A stretch of 64,000 nucleotides of DNA from Torymus aiolomorphi (Eukaryota > Arthropoda > Insecta > Hymenoptera > Torymidae). The translations under genes were made by a program, and so were the position numbers. Below the pieces are notes generated by a model. The model saw only the letters and a list, made by a program, of their open reading frames with translations. It had not been told where the DNA came from and ran no database searches. The stretch lies in the NCBI GenBank assembly GCA_036365515.1, contig CM070873.1, forward strand, positions 179,380,104 to 179,444,103. Direction: 5' to 3'. This document shows, piece after piece, positions 10,466 to 22,085 of the stretch (its first letter is position 1; every line of letters begins with the position of its first letter).

Positions 10466-13400
10466 CTACGGCGCCCTGCGGACAGCTGATCTGCTGTTCT
10501 CCTCTTCCCTTTTTTGGCGCAAGATCGCCTCCACGTAGGAGGCGACTTTCGCCCATTGTTGAGGACCTTGGTGCATCAGCCTGACTATATTGTCAGGTGA
10601 TATGCAGCCAAGGTCCCTCTCTAGTGCCCCCCTTTCGACGGTCCACCTTCCGCATACGAAGAAGGTGTGGAACACGTCGTCCGGGAGGCCCTCACAATAG
10701 GCGCAGTCTGGCTCCGCGACTTTACCCATCTTATGTAGGTATGCGCGGAACAGGCCGTGCCCCGTCAAGAATTGGGTGAGGTAGTAATTTACCTCACCCT
10801 CTTTTCGGAACAGCCAGGTGTCCACTTGTGGGATCAGCCTGGCCGTCCATCTTCCTTTAGTGGAGGATTCCCACCGATGCTGCCAAGCCTGGATGGTATT
10901 GGCCCTGGCCGTTCGGTGGGCCTCCACTACCCCAAGAGCAGGCTTCTGCTGATGGACGAAGCGTCGCTCCAGTGCAAGAAGGTCGATGGGTATTACCCCA
11001 GCGTCCACTAATATCGCGGGCTCGGAGACCGTGCGGTAAGAGCACGCGATCCGGAGTGCTGCTCTCCGTTGCACCGCGGTGAGACGCTTCCTGTGCACGT
11101 CTTTCCGTAGCGCATCGGCCCAGACCTCCGCTCCGTACAGCATGACGGCTTCGACGGCACGCATGAGTAGGCGCCTTTTACAAGGCCGGGGGCCGGCGGT
11201 ATTGGCCATGAGCCTACTCGGCGAGGCTGTTACTGCTGCCACCTTTTCCGTCACTATGGTGAGGTGTTCCCTAAAGGTGAGCTTGTTATCAAGCGTCACC
11301 CCCAGGTACCTCACCGCACTCTTTGCCTGGACCGTCGCGTCTCCTACTTGAAAGGGGCACATGGTATTGATGTGCCTCTTCGTGAGTAGCACGACCTCCG
11401 TCTTCTTTGTGGCTAATTCAAGCCCGTGATCCTCCAGCCAGGAGAAAACGCGACGCATTACCCGGTTGAGTAGCAGCCTAGCGAGGTCAACGTCTCTGGC
11501 TACGATGACCACCGCTATGTCGTCAGCGTACCCAACCAGGAAGGTGCCCTCGGGCATTTCCCTGCGCAGGATCCCGTCATAGAATACATTCCATATATCG
11601 GGACCCAGCATGGAGCCCTGAGCTGCTCCAGATCTTATTTCCCTCTTTATTGGTCCATTCTCAGGGTCGTAAGTTATCGAGCGTTCCCTCAGATAATCCC
11701 CAAGAATGCGTAAAAGATACGCGGGGATACGAAAGTCTCGCTCGAAAGCTTCCAGCGCCTTGTCCCACCTAACTGAGTTAAACGCGTTTTTAACGTCCAA
11801 GGTGGCCAGCAGACAAATAGAGCGAGAGAAATGGTTGCCCTGTTCCGTTGACCTGGCGGCATTTACCACCTCCTGGATTGCGTTTACGGTTGACTTATCT
11901 CGCCTGAAGCCATACTGCCGCGGAGCCAGATCTCCGAACGCACTTATGGCTGCCTGGAGGCAAGGTTTCAGCAGTTTCTCCAGGAGTTTTCCCGCCGTGT
12001 CTAGCATGCACAGCTGGCGGTAGGCCGACAGGCTGTCTGCTGGACCCATGTCCTTGCTGATGAGGACAAGTCTCGCTGTCTTCCAGCGGGCAGGAAAAAT
12101 GCCCGCCTTCAGGCAGGAGTTGTACATGTCCAGCAAGAGGCGCGGGTGACTGCCGCCGATGGCTTTCAGCAGCTCTGCTGGTAATCCATCCGGTCCCGGA
12201 GCTCTCTTATTACGCAAAGATTTTATTGCGATGGAGAGCTCCATGTTCGTAAACAGAGGAGTTTCGAACGGGCCGGATGTTGCTGGGCCATCCGGTCTCC
12301 TTGGGTGTTCGGGGAAAAGGGCACGTACGATGTTCGTGATCGTTTGCGCATCTTTCGGCGCTGACGAACCGAAGGTCGCCAGCTTGCGCATAACGATCTT
12401 GTACCCTAATCCCCACGGATCGTGATCCATCTCTTCCCCCAGCTCTTTCCAGCATCGCTGCCGGCTGGACTTGATGGTCTTCATTAGGGATTTCTTGGCC
12501 GCCTTGTACTCTGCGGCCAAGGGGGCTGCGTCGAGATCGCGTTTTTTGACCCTCTGCATTCTGCGTCGCAACTGCAGGCACTTCTTACGAAGGTCCGCGA
12601 TGTCGTTCGTCCACTAGTAAGCAGGTCGTCTTGACCCACGTGTTGATTTCCTGGGAACCGTCTCCGCGCAGGCCTTTTCGATTACCTTCATGGTGTAGTC
12701 GGTCACCATTTTTGCCCGCGCAGATAGCGGCAGCGATTCCGGGATCTCACGCAGTGTTCGCTGTCCGTGTTCTATCGCCGTGGCAAACCTCTCGTAGTTC
12801 ATCTTGGCGATGTTCCACCTGGGGGGGCCGCGCTTGTGCGGAAACGGAGCCGGTCTGCTATCACGCACACGGAACGTGATATACATGTGATCGCTTCCTG
12901 TATAGTCCTCGATCACATGCCAGCTCTGGATTCGTCCGGCTAGGCGTTCGCTTGCCAGGGAGACGTCGATAATGGTCTCCCTGTAGCCCGGTCGTCTGGA
13001 GGTCGACGTGGTACCTTTATTTAGTACCACGAGGTCTAGCCGACTGGCCATATCCATAACCAGCCGGCCCCTACGATCCGACCGAGCTTCCCCCCACTCC
13101 GGGGCTTTAGCATTGAAGTCCCCGGCGATAATCAGCTCACCCTGCATCTCCCGTGTTGCATCCTCCAGGCCCTCCAGCTTGGCCTGGAAGTCGCTGATGG
13201 TCTGGTTTGGAGTGAGGTATACGCTTATGTAGTGAGTTTGCTGGTGCCTCACCCAAACAAAACCGCTGCCGCCGCCATGACCCGCAATGTGGATATTCTG
13301 CGGGTCACGGTTCCAGATGGCTGCGGTGCCCAGGTCATCGGCAAACCATCCTGGACCATCTCTGTTTCGATACTGTTCGCTGATTAGTACAATATCAGCG

Positions 13401-13480
13401 TTTTTCTCGAAACAGATCTGTTCCAGGAGGTCGTGAGCTGCCCTGCTCCTGTGCATAATACCCTGCAGAACTACCGCCAT
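10466..13480 (-). pseudogene. ORF2 of R1-like element 2 (endonuclease / reverse transcriptase), single TAG
   Basis: This is a frame of about 1000 codons with one in-frame stop: TAG at 12614-12616, where relatives have Trp in the PAYWWT motif, so a single G-to-A change explains it. Upstream is the AP endonuclease (GDFNAKAPEWG, TGSDHMYITF). Downstream is a 701-residue frame with RT motifs KRAPGPDGLP, RQYGFRRDKST, GYADDIAVV (catalytic YADD near 11525) and RYLGVTLDN. The C-terminal finger CAYC...HTFFVCGRW lies near 10650-10715. The start overlaps the ORF1 end by 10 bases (AAAAAATGGCGGTAG), which suggests coupled re-initiation or frameshifting. Apart from the stop it looks functional, and the downstream part could still be translated separately. 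Confidence 0.9.
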
Positions 13481-14748
13481 TTTTTCTTGGCATTTGCAAG
13501 TGCCTCTCGGAAGGCCCTACAGGCTCCTGATCCCGCCGTATGGTTGCGGGAATCAGGTTTGTCCGCTTGTTCTGGACATAGGAAGCAACGTGGGGTGGCA
13601 TTACATCCTGCGATCATGTGGCCTTCCGCCCCGCAGCGATAGCATCGCTTGCTGCAGTCGGGCCCTTTGCAGTCCGAGCTAAGATGGCCGAAGCCCAGAC
13701 ATTTATAGCAACGGGTAACCGTGGCTCTCCTGCGGATCCTGCAGTTGACCCAGTCTATCTTTATGCGGGCGGTGGCCATTAGCTTTTCCGCAGCCGGTGT
13801 GTCCACCGTCACTATGGCCATCCGTTGTGCCCTCGCATTTGGCCTAGTCAAGACAGACAGCAGGAACCCCTTGTAGTCCTGCAGGTCTCTTTTTAAGGCC
13901 TCCACTACTTCCTCACTGGACGTGTAACTGTCGAGATCTCTGATCTCCAGGATGACTCTGGGGATCAGTTCCCTAACAACGGTGCAGTCGTTTCCAGTAG
14001 TTTCTCTGAGTGCTTCTGAGAAGGCAGTTCTTGTTACTGAATTGCCTTCTTTCAGCTCGAGGAGTACCTGACCTGCTCTTGTTTGCCGGATGGATCGGAT
14101 CTCTACTCCACTCTCTTCCGGCTTGACAGCCTTACGTATGGTGGACAGAATGTCCGCATGCGACTTACCGCCTGCCGGTTTGAGCACGATCGCATCCGGC
14201 TTTCTTACCTTTTTCTCCTTCTTCTTTGTCTTCTGCTTCCTCTGCTGTTGTTGCGGCTGCTGTTTTTGTGGCTGCTGCTGCTGTTGTTTCGGCTGCTTCC
14301 GCCCTTTTCTACTTTTTACAGCAACCCAATCTTCCTTAGGGATATCCGCCTTTTTCTTCTTCACTTGCTTTTCCCCCGTATCCAGGCTAGGTGGGCTAGA
14401 GGCGCCTCGCTTCGTGCCGCCAAGTGGCTCGGGGCCAAGTGACCCTGTTGGTGTCCCCATACTTTCTACCAAGGACATCGTCCTTTGCCTCCTGGCTGGT
14501 GTGTAAGCCCTGGCTTGCTTAGCAGCACGTAGTTCCGTTTTCACGGCGCTTTCGAGCTGCTCCAGTTGGTCTACCATAACTGGCAACCCCTTTTTAATAT
14601 CGTTTTTGATATTAGGCTGAGCTTTTAGCGCCTGCACCGTAACCTTGAGGAGCGCTCGCATTTCTGCGAGCACCTTCTCCACCGCAGTCTGGCATACACG
14701 TTCTTTCTCCTTAGTTTGTTGGTTGTGTTGGGTGTTTGAATTCATCAT
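13471..14748 (-). CDS. ORF1 of R1-like element 2 (RNA-binding Gag-like protein), intact
   Basis: An uninterrupted 425-codon frame starts MMNSNTQHNQQ. The N-terminal 100 residues are predicted helical and charged. A Lys- and Gln-rich low-complexity segment (KQQQQQPQKQQPQQQQ) occupies about residues 155-185. The C-terminal part carries three zinc knuckles: CYKCLGFGHLSSDC, CYRCGAEGHMIAGC and CFLC followed by H and C. The third residue set matches the R1-clade pattern. ORF1 proteins coat element RNA and help target the RNP. The ATGATG start is chosen because upstream sequence is the conserved 5' UTR and the same TGCATGATG context precedes ORF1 of element B. Confidence 0.92.
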   Translation of the reverse strand: MMNSNTQHNQQTKEKERVCQTAVEKVLAEMRALLKVTVQALKAQPNIKNDIKKGLPVMVDQLEQLESAVKTELRAAKQARAYTPARRQRTMSLVESMGTPTGSLGPEPLGGTKRGASSPPSLDTGEKQVKKKKADIPKEDWVAVKSRKGRKQPKQQQQQPQKQQPQQQQRKQKTKKKEKKVRKPDAIVLKPAGGKSHADILSTIRKAVKPEESGVEIRSIRQTRAGQVLLELKEGNSVTRTAFSEALRETTGNDCTVVRELIPRVILEIRDLDSYTSSEEVVEALKRDLQDYKGFLLSVLTRPNARAQRMAIVTVDTPAAEKLMATARIKIDWVNCRIRRRATVTRCYKCLGFGHLSSDCKGPDCSKRCYRCGAEGHMIAGCNATPRCFLCPEQADKPDSRNHTAGSGACRAFREALANAKKKWR

Positions 14749-15461
14749 GCATAGAATATGTTGTTTAAGACGGTTCGCCCACTATGGGAGCCACACCTCG
14801 GTGTGGCTACTATCCCCGCCTATAAGGAACCCTAGTTATGGATGCGGAAGCCGACAGGCGGTTTGTCGGATGGTCACTCCTATCGGCACCTAGTGACTCT
14901 ACAAAAAAGTTTACGGGATAGGCCCGCGCCATAATGAAACAAAGGTTTAACGTCACCCCTACCGAGTGGGCGATGTCGGGTCCGTCCCAACACCTGACCC
15001 AAACCTCGGGCTAGACGGTGTGCGATTTGCCCTACGCAACTTCGGGTATAAGGAAATACTGACCAGGTAATCCTTCAGACCTGCGCACAACAATGATTGC
15101 TTCAACCCCACCATTGGCTCCAGTCAGTGAGCACTAGAGCGGTCCTTCCACATTGAACATGCGTTTATCAATAATAATAATAATAAACGCAGAGGTTAGG
15201 TACTGACATCTCGTGCCACCCCGGATAGGGAGTTTACTAATCTCCCTTTGGCTAGTCTAGCAGGAATATCCACAATCCGTCGGCCGCAGCCCATTCGCAC
15301 AATGCTCATTCATTCTGCCATTCTCACGATTTCTTTGTTCGCGACCGCTTATTCATTATATTCACGGCTGACCAGACTATGCTGGCCGTTCCCCGATCCA
15401 CAACCTGGGGACGCGCCCGGTAGCATAGAGAAATGCTCATCTATCGTTGGATAGAACCCGG

Positions 15462-15462
<1 letters not shown>
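14749..15462 (-). other. 5' UTR of R1-like element 2, nearly identical in type to that of element B
   Basis: About 710 bases from the element 5' end (CCCGGGTTCTATC sense) to the ORF1 ATG. Long blocks match 21341-22085 at about 85-95% by eye, for example TCGCCCACTCGGTAGGGGTG and GGTGTGGCTCCCATA in sense. Similarity ends at the ATG. A small internal (ATT)n run at 15170-15186 is private to this copy. The segment should contain the internal promoter. Confidence 0.8.
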
Positions 15463-15742
<280 letters not shown>

Positions 15743-18700
15743 TTTTTTTCTTTTCGAGGTACTAGGTGAATCTTCCGGGGCGTCCCTCCTTGCTTTGGAG
15801 GTGGAGCAAGAAGAGAGGCCCACTAAGGCCATCACGGAGTACCGGACTCCGTGGTGTGAGGGATTTCTACCCCCTAAACACCCAAAACCTATCCCTACGG
15901 CAGCCTCGACCCGGAACCGCTTTCGCATTACTTCAGGTCGGGCCGCAGCCCTACCGCCCTTGAGGGCGTCATCCGTCCTTCCGACATTCTTTCTTTCTAC
16001 GATGCCCTATCTAATCTATTAAGCATCCGTCTCGTTTTTTCGCGCACAGTACCGCTTCGATGAAGGTATTTATCGCGTCCCACCGGTCTTTCCCTGAAAG
16101 CATGCATTCGATCACCACGTCGGGCGAGAGTCGCCCTACCATAACCTCCAAACGTTGTCTTTCCGCGGCCCACCTATTACATGCGAAAAAGGTGTGTTCC
16201 GCGTCATCCCTCTCGTGCCCGCAGTATTTACATTTCGGCGTATTTATTTTACCTAATTTAAATAGGTAATATCGAAAGTATCCATGTCCTGTCAGGAACT
16301 GCGTAAGGTAAAATTTATCCTCTCCGTACTTCCGTCCCAGCCACCTTGTTATGTCTTGAATCAATAGGTAGGTTCATCTACCCTTCGTCCCTGCCCTCCT
16401 ACTCTCATGCCAAGTTTGTAGCATCTGGCGGCGGGCTTCGCCCTCCGCGTCTGCCCGTCCTACTTTTGCGCTCCTATCCTAGATCTGCTTCCGTTCCCGT
16501 GCGAGCAGGTCGATCGGAATCATACCAGCTATCACCGCCACAGACTCTACCGAGACCGTCCGATACGCGCATGCAACTCTCAGCGCACCTCGCCGCTGCA
16601 CCGCCGCCATTCTCTTCCTGTACTTGATAACTTCCATGGCATCAGCCCAACTCTCCGCTCCATAGAGGAGTATAGAGTTGGTCGTCGCCATGAGAAGTCT
16701 TCTCTTGGATGTCCGCGGGCCTCCAACATTGCGCATTAACCGACTTAGCGACGCTATACGTGTTTCTGTCTTTGCCGTTATTCCCTGATGTGGGGCCAAA
16801 AGCAAAGCTTTGAGTCCTGGTTGACACCTAGATACTTCGCAGTCGGGCTCGTAGTTACGAATTCGGATCCTACGTACACCGGTAGTATCGTAGGGATCTC
16901 TTTACATATCAATAGTACTACCTCGGTTTTCGCTAGCGCGAGACTGAGCCCGTGCTCCGTCATCCACCTAGTTACTCGTTTCATTACCTGGCACAAGATA
17001 AGTTGTGCCAAGTCCGCGTTCCGTGCTTCTACCACCACCGCGACATCTTCCGCATATCCTACGAGAAATGCCCCATTGGGAATGTCCAGGCACAGCAATC
17101 CGTCGTACGACGCGATCCAAAATCGGGGCCCAACAGTGATCCCTGTGCAACGCCTGCCGTAATTTCCCTAACCCCCGACCCTTCGCTCCTCTCGATAATG
17201 AGTTCGCGATCCTGGAAGTAGTCCTCTGCTACGCGTAGTATATAGGGTGGGACCACGAAGCCCCTCAGCGCTGCGAGTAGGTCTGCCCAGCCTGCCGAAT
17301 TGAAAGCGTTTTTAACGTCCATCGTTGCTACCAACACCAGTGGTCGCGCTCCGTGACATCGTTCCCTTGATCGCCCCACCGCCGCGGTAACCGATCGTAT
17401 CGCGTCTATCGTCGAAAAACCCTTTCTAAATCCATGCTGGTTTTCCGATAAACACCCTGATTGTTGTATCGCGATTTGGATTCTGCTCCGTAATAGCGCC
17501 TCCATACCATTGCCGATCGTGTCTAATAGGCTAAGCGGCCGATACGCGAACGGGGATGTCATGTCTCCCTTCCCTTTGCTGATAAGGACAAGCTTCGCCC
17601 TTTTCAACGACTGCTGAAAACGCATTCCCTGAGACATAAGTTATAGGTATCCAGTAAGGTTTCCGGGCATCCCGAGGCGATGGCTTTTAAAACCTCCACT
17701 GGAATCCCATCGGGGCCTGGCGCCTTGCCGCTCTTAAGAGATCTAATCGCTACCCGTAAATGCTTGGTAGACGAGGGTATATCCTCCTGTCGCACGTCCT
17801 CATACAGAGTCTCTTCCCTCGGGGGATGCTCAGGGAAAAGCCCGTCAACTATCTCACATATTAACCGCGCTTCCTTTATCTCCGGTGGCTTCATTGCCCC
17901 TATTCTACGAGTTACGATTTTGTAGCGTAGTCCCCACGGGTCGGAGTTAACTTCGTCGCGCACCTTTTTCCAGCATCGTCGCTTACTGCATTTAATCGCG
18001 AGCCTTAGCATTTTCTGTGCCTGTTTAAATTCAGCGTTAAAAACAGTGACCTCGAGTCGTTCCCGTGCGCGCTGTGCCCATCTACGAAGCCTCAAGCATA
18101 CCCTACGTAACTCCGCGATCTCCTCTGTCCACCAGTACGCTGGTTGGCGGCGGTTTCCATTTCTGCTTCGCGGCATAGAGGCATCGCATGCTCTTACTAT
18201 AGCTGACGTTACCCTGGTCACCTGGGCTTCCGCGCGCTCCCGGGCTGATAAATCATTTTCGTCGGACCTTTGTGGTACACTTATCACCTCTACTAGCCGA
18301 TCCACTTTTAATCGATGGGCGTTCCACCGCGGTAATGGTCTGGTCGCATGGGGTACGCCTACCCTATCTAAAACCTTAAACGTGATGTACTGGTGATCAC
18401 TGCCTGCCTCTTCCTCTAAGACTTGCCAGTTACTAATCCTCGGTACTAGTTGCTCAGATACAAAAGTGACGTCTGGTATGGATTCGCCGACCACGGGGCG
18501 TCGATAAGTAGTGACCGCGCACTCCAATCCTAATCTAGTGGCCATCTCGAGTAAATCCCTGCCCCTACAGTTCGTCTCTGGCATACCCCATTCTATCGCC
18601 CTTGCGTTAAAATCTCCTGCAACCAGTAGGAGGCCAGAGATATTCCGCAATACGTCTTCCATGCGTTCAACCTGCCTAAGAAATTCGTTTCTTCGTAAGT

Positions 18701-18957
18701 TGGGGGAAATATACACGCTCACGTAGGTAACATCGTCGACGCGCGCCCATACTAGACCCTCCCCCTTGCCTCGTCCGGTAATCTTTGACCTATGTCTACC
18801 TGCTATCCAGACCGCCGCTGTGTCGGTCTCGTCCGCGAACCACGTGGGCGTATTGCGGGCCCGATGCCTATACTATTCGCTAACTAATGACACATCCGCG
18901 AGCCCCTGGCTCACTCGATTAGTGAGCAGGTCGTCATCGAGTACGGCGCCGTTCGTG
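15743..18957 (-). mobile_element. R1-clade element A, 5'-truncated, mirror partner of element B
   Basis: A minus-strand copy holds ORF2 and 3' UTR but no ORF1 or 5' UTR. Its 5' limit at 18957 corresponds to 23288 in element B and abuts an AAT/ATT tract. By eye it is well over 90% identical to element B and faces it head to head. It shares with B a nonsense codon (TAG at 18873-18875) but has private lesions. Copying by segmental inverted duplication is therefore more likely than two independent retrotranspositions. Confidence 0.88.
16011..18957 (-). pseudogene. ORF2 of element A (endonuclease / reverse transcriptase), broken
   Basis: The longest open piece (18722-17604) covers the endonuclease (VAGDFNARAIEWG, GSDHQYITF) and the start of RT (GKAPGPDGIPVEVLKA). 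A one-base deletion near 17615 shifts the frame in the RT. The catalytic box reads YAED instead of YADD (near 17055), losing one metal-binding Asp. Further downstream come RYL-like and LGV motifs and the C-terminal finger CKYCGHERDD...HTFFACNRW near 16170-16240. Stops include the shared TAG at 18873-18875, and TGA in place of Trp near 16380. The natural stop is TAG at 16011-16013. Confidence 0.87.
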
Positions 18958-18975
18958 TTAATAATAATAATAATA

Positions 18976-19029
<54 letters not shown>
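18958..19029. repeat. AAT/ATT microsatellite
   Basis: A few AAT units switch to about 18 ATT units. It separates element A from the fold-back element. The mirror tract is 21311-21340. Confidence 0.95.
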
Positions 19030-19032
<3 letters not shown>

Positions 19033-21307
19033 TTGAAATAGTAACTACGTTTGAGTAAAGGAAATGAAGGAATGTAAGTAATGAAAATAATACTAATAAT
19101 TATTATCAGGCTTGGGTAGTAACTAGTTAAAAAGTTAAACGTTAAGTTGAAAGTTAAAAATTTAATAACTTCTAACTTAACTTAGATAATTACAAATCAT
19201 CTTAACTATTAACTGGACTAGTTAATTATTTTATATTAACTTTAACTTATTAACATTATTTTGTAGTTTAATCTTTACTCTCTATTTTTTATCCGGTAGC
19301 ATGCATGTACAAAAAACTGGACATCGCCTGAACTTATTTGTAATAATATGTGTAAGCAATTCGTAAAACAATTTTTGTCAAAGTATTTATATTTAAATCA
19401 AGAGTATACGCATAAAAGATTAGAAGGCGAAGCCCAAAACTGTAAAAATTTGTCGGCGGGGGATGCGAGTTCTACGCGTATAGGGGAGCGCGTTAGAGGT
19501 GCATACATGTCAAAATAATTATTTAAATAATTCTTGACCCCAAGTAGATAGGGGATACGAGTTCTACGCGTATACGGGTGCGCGTCAGACGTGTATAGAT
19601 GGCAATATAATTATTTAAATAATTCTTAACCCCAAGCAGGCGGGGGGTGCAAGTTCCACGCGTAGACGGGAGCGCGTCAGACGTGCATACATGGCAAAAT
19701 AGTTATTTAAATAATTCTTAACCCCAAGTAGGCGGGGGATGCGAGTTCTACGCGTTTACGGGAGCGCGTCAGAAGTACATACATTGCAAAATAATTATTT
19801 CAATAATTATTTTGCCATGTATACACGTCTGAAGCGCTCCCGCATTCGTGTAGAACTCGCATCACCCGCCTACTTGGGGTTAAGAATTAATTAAATAATT
19901 ATTTTTTGCCATGTTGGCACGTCTGACGCGCGCCCGTATACGCGTAGAACTCGCATCTCCCGCCTACTTGGGGTTAAGAATTATTAAAATATCTATTATG
20001 CCATGTATACACGTCTGACTCGCTCCCGTATTCATGTAGAACTCGCATCCCCCATCTACTTGGGGTTAACAATTATTTAAATAATTATTTTGCTATGTAT
20101 GCACGTCTACTCGCTTCCGTATTCGCGTAGAACTCGCATCTCCCGCCTGCTTGGAGTTAACAATTATTAAAACATTTATTTTGCCATATATACACGTCTG
20201 ACGTGCTCCCGCATTCGTGTAGAACTCGCATCCCCCGTCTGCTTGGGGTTCACAATTATTAAAATATTTATTTTGCCATATATACACGTCTGACGCGCTC
20301 CCGTATTCATGTAGAACTCGCATCCCCGCCTACTTGGGGTTAAGAAGTATTTAAGTAATTATTATTTTGCCATGTATACACGTCTGACGCGCTCCCGTAT
20401 ACGCGAGGGACTCGCATCCCACGCCTCGTCGGGGTTAAGAATTATTTAAATAATTTATTTGCCATGTAGGCGCGTCTGACGCGCTCCCGTATTCGCGCAG
20501 AACTCGCATCCCCCGCCTGCTTGGAGTTAAGAATTATTAAAATATTTATTGTGCCATGTATACACGTCTGACGCGCTCCCGTATTCATGTAGAACTCGCA
20601 TCCCCCGCCTACTAGGTGTTAAGAATTATTAAATTATTTCTTTTGCCATTTATACAAGTCTCAGGCGCACCTGTATTCATGTAGAACTCGCATCCCCCGC
20701 CTACTTGGGGTTAAGAATTATTTAAATAATTATTTTGTCATGTATAGACGTCTGACGCGCTCCCGTATACGCGTGGGACTCGCATCCCCCGCCTGCTTGG
20801 GATTAAGAGTCATTTAAATAATTTATTTGTCATGTATGCACGTTTGACGCGCTCCCGTATACGCGTATAACTCGCATCCCCCGCTGACAAATTTGTACAG
20901 GTTTGGGATTCTCCTTCTAATGTTTTATGTGTAAACTCTTGATTTAAATTTAATTACTTTGATAACAATTGTTTTACGAATTGCTTACACATATTATTAC
21001 AAATAAGTTCAGGCGATGTCCAGTTTTTTGTACATGCATGCTACCGGATAAAAAATAGAGAGTAAAGATTAAGCTACAAAAAAATGTTAAAAAGTTAAAG
21101 TTAATATAAAATAATCAACTTGTCCAGTTAAAAGTTAAGATGATTTGAAATTATCTAAGTTAAGTTGGAAGTTATTAACTTTTTAGCTTTCAACTTAACT
21201 TTTAACTTTTTGACTAGTTACTACCCAAGCCTTATAATAATTATGATTATTATTTTCATTACTTACATTCCTTCATTTCTTTTACTTAAAAGAAGTTACT
21301 ATTTCAA

Positions 21308-21310
<3 letters not shown>
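19030..21310. mobile_element. Fold-back element with minisatellite core
   Basis: Terminal inverted repeats of about 420 bp (19030-19450 and 20885-21310) match closely, beginning AATTTGAAATAGTAACT at both ends. The interior is a minisatellite whose orientation flips at about 19800. It has no coding capacity, so it is non-autonomous. It lies at the symmetry centre of the 4-32 kb inverted duplication and is flanked on both sides by AAT/ATT tracts, so a target-site duplication cannot be identified. Confidence 0.82.
19450..20885. repeat. Minisatellite of about 92-95 bp units in two opposed blocks
   Basis: About four units run one way (19450-19800) and about eleven run the other (19805-20885). The conserved core, read on the plus strand of the second block, is CGCATCCCCCGCCTACTTGG followed by GGTTAAGAATTATTTAAATA and CACGTCTGACGCGCTCCCGT. 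The junction at 19790-19815 is a near-perfect palindrome of AATAATTATTT type. The same core appears in diverged form at 34590-35430. Confidence 0.85.

Positions 21311-21340
<30 letters not shown>
21311..21340. repeat. (AAT)n microsatellite
   Basis: About ten AAT units lie between the fold-back element and the 5' end of element B. Confidence 0.95.
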
Positions 21341-22085
21341 CCGGGGGTCTATCTAGTCATAGATGAGCATTTTTCCATGCTACTCGGCGCGTCCACAGGT
21401 TGCGGATCGGGGAAGGGCCAGCTGGGACTGGTCAGCTGCGAATATATTGAATAAGCAGTCGCGGACAGAGGAACGTGACAATCGACGAATGAATGGGCAC
21501 AGTATGAGTGGGCTGCGGCCGACGGTCTGTGGATATTCCGTTCAGACTAGCCAAGGAGAGAGTAGTAAACTCCTCGACCGGGGTGATGCGTGAAGTTAGT
21601 ACCTAACCTCTGCATGGAGTAATATTATGGTGCGTAAGTCCCTGAATTACGGGCGAAAACCTAGTGAAAGTGCATGTTCAATGTAGGAAGAGCAACACGT
21701 ATCCACCGACTGGAGCCAATGGAAGGGTTCAACCAGGTCAGGCGGGCACAGGTGTGAAGGATTACATGGTCAATATTTCCTTATATCCGAAGCTGCGTAG
21801 GGCAAATCGCACACCGTCTAGCCTGAGGTTTGGGTCAGGTGTTGGGACGGACCCAACATCGCCCACTCGGTAGGGGTGACGTTAAACCTTTTGCTTCATT
21901 ATGGCGCGGGCCTATCCCGTAACCTTTTTCTGTAGAGTCACTAGATGCCGATAGGAGTGACCGTCCGACAAACCGCCTCTCGGCTTCGGCACCCATAAAT
22001 AGGGTTTCCTACAGGCGGGGATAGTAGTCACACCGAGGTGTGGCTCCCATAATGGGCGAACCGTCTTAAAACACAGATTGTATGC
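21341..22085 (+). other. 5' UTR of element B
   Basis: 745 bases begin CCGGGGGTCTATCTAG and end at TATGC before ATGATG. It aligns with the 5' UTR of element 2 almost throughout. The best-conserved blocks are 21780-22080. The aligned region of element 2 is interrupted only by a short ATT run. Confidence 0.8.

Larger units (their letters stand above)
10145..15462 (-). mobile_element. R1-clade non-LTR retrotransposon, element 2 (full-length, nearly intact)
   Basis: Full minus-strand layout: 5' UTR 15462-14749, ORF1 14748-13471, ORF2 13480-10466, 3' UTR, then a poly(A) tail seen as 23 T at 10145-10167. The only visible coding lesion is one TAG in ORF2. ATTATT follows the tail, and an (AAT)n array abuts the 5' end, so the element sits within a TAA/ATT tract. 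It differs strongly in protein sequence from its neighbours but shares its 5' UTR with element B. Confidence 0.9.

Noticed and set aside
14083..14506. Leu/Cys-rich plus-strand ORFs resembling membrane proteins
   Set aside because: Antisense of the Lys/Gln-rich segment of ORF1 in element 2.
19450..20885. CRISPR-like array of regularly spaced repeats
   Set aside because: Units of 92-95 bp are repeated throughout without unique spacers, flip orientation, and lie within TIRs in a eukaryotic setting with no cas genes.
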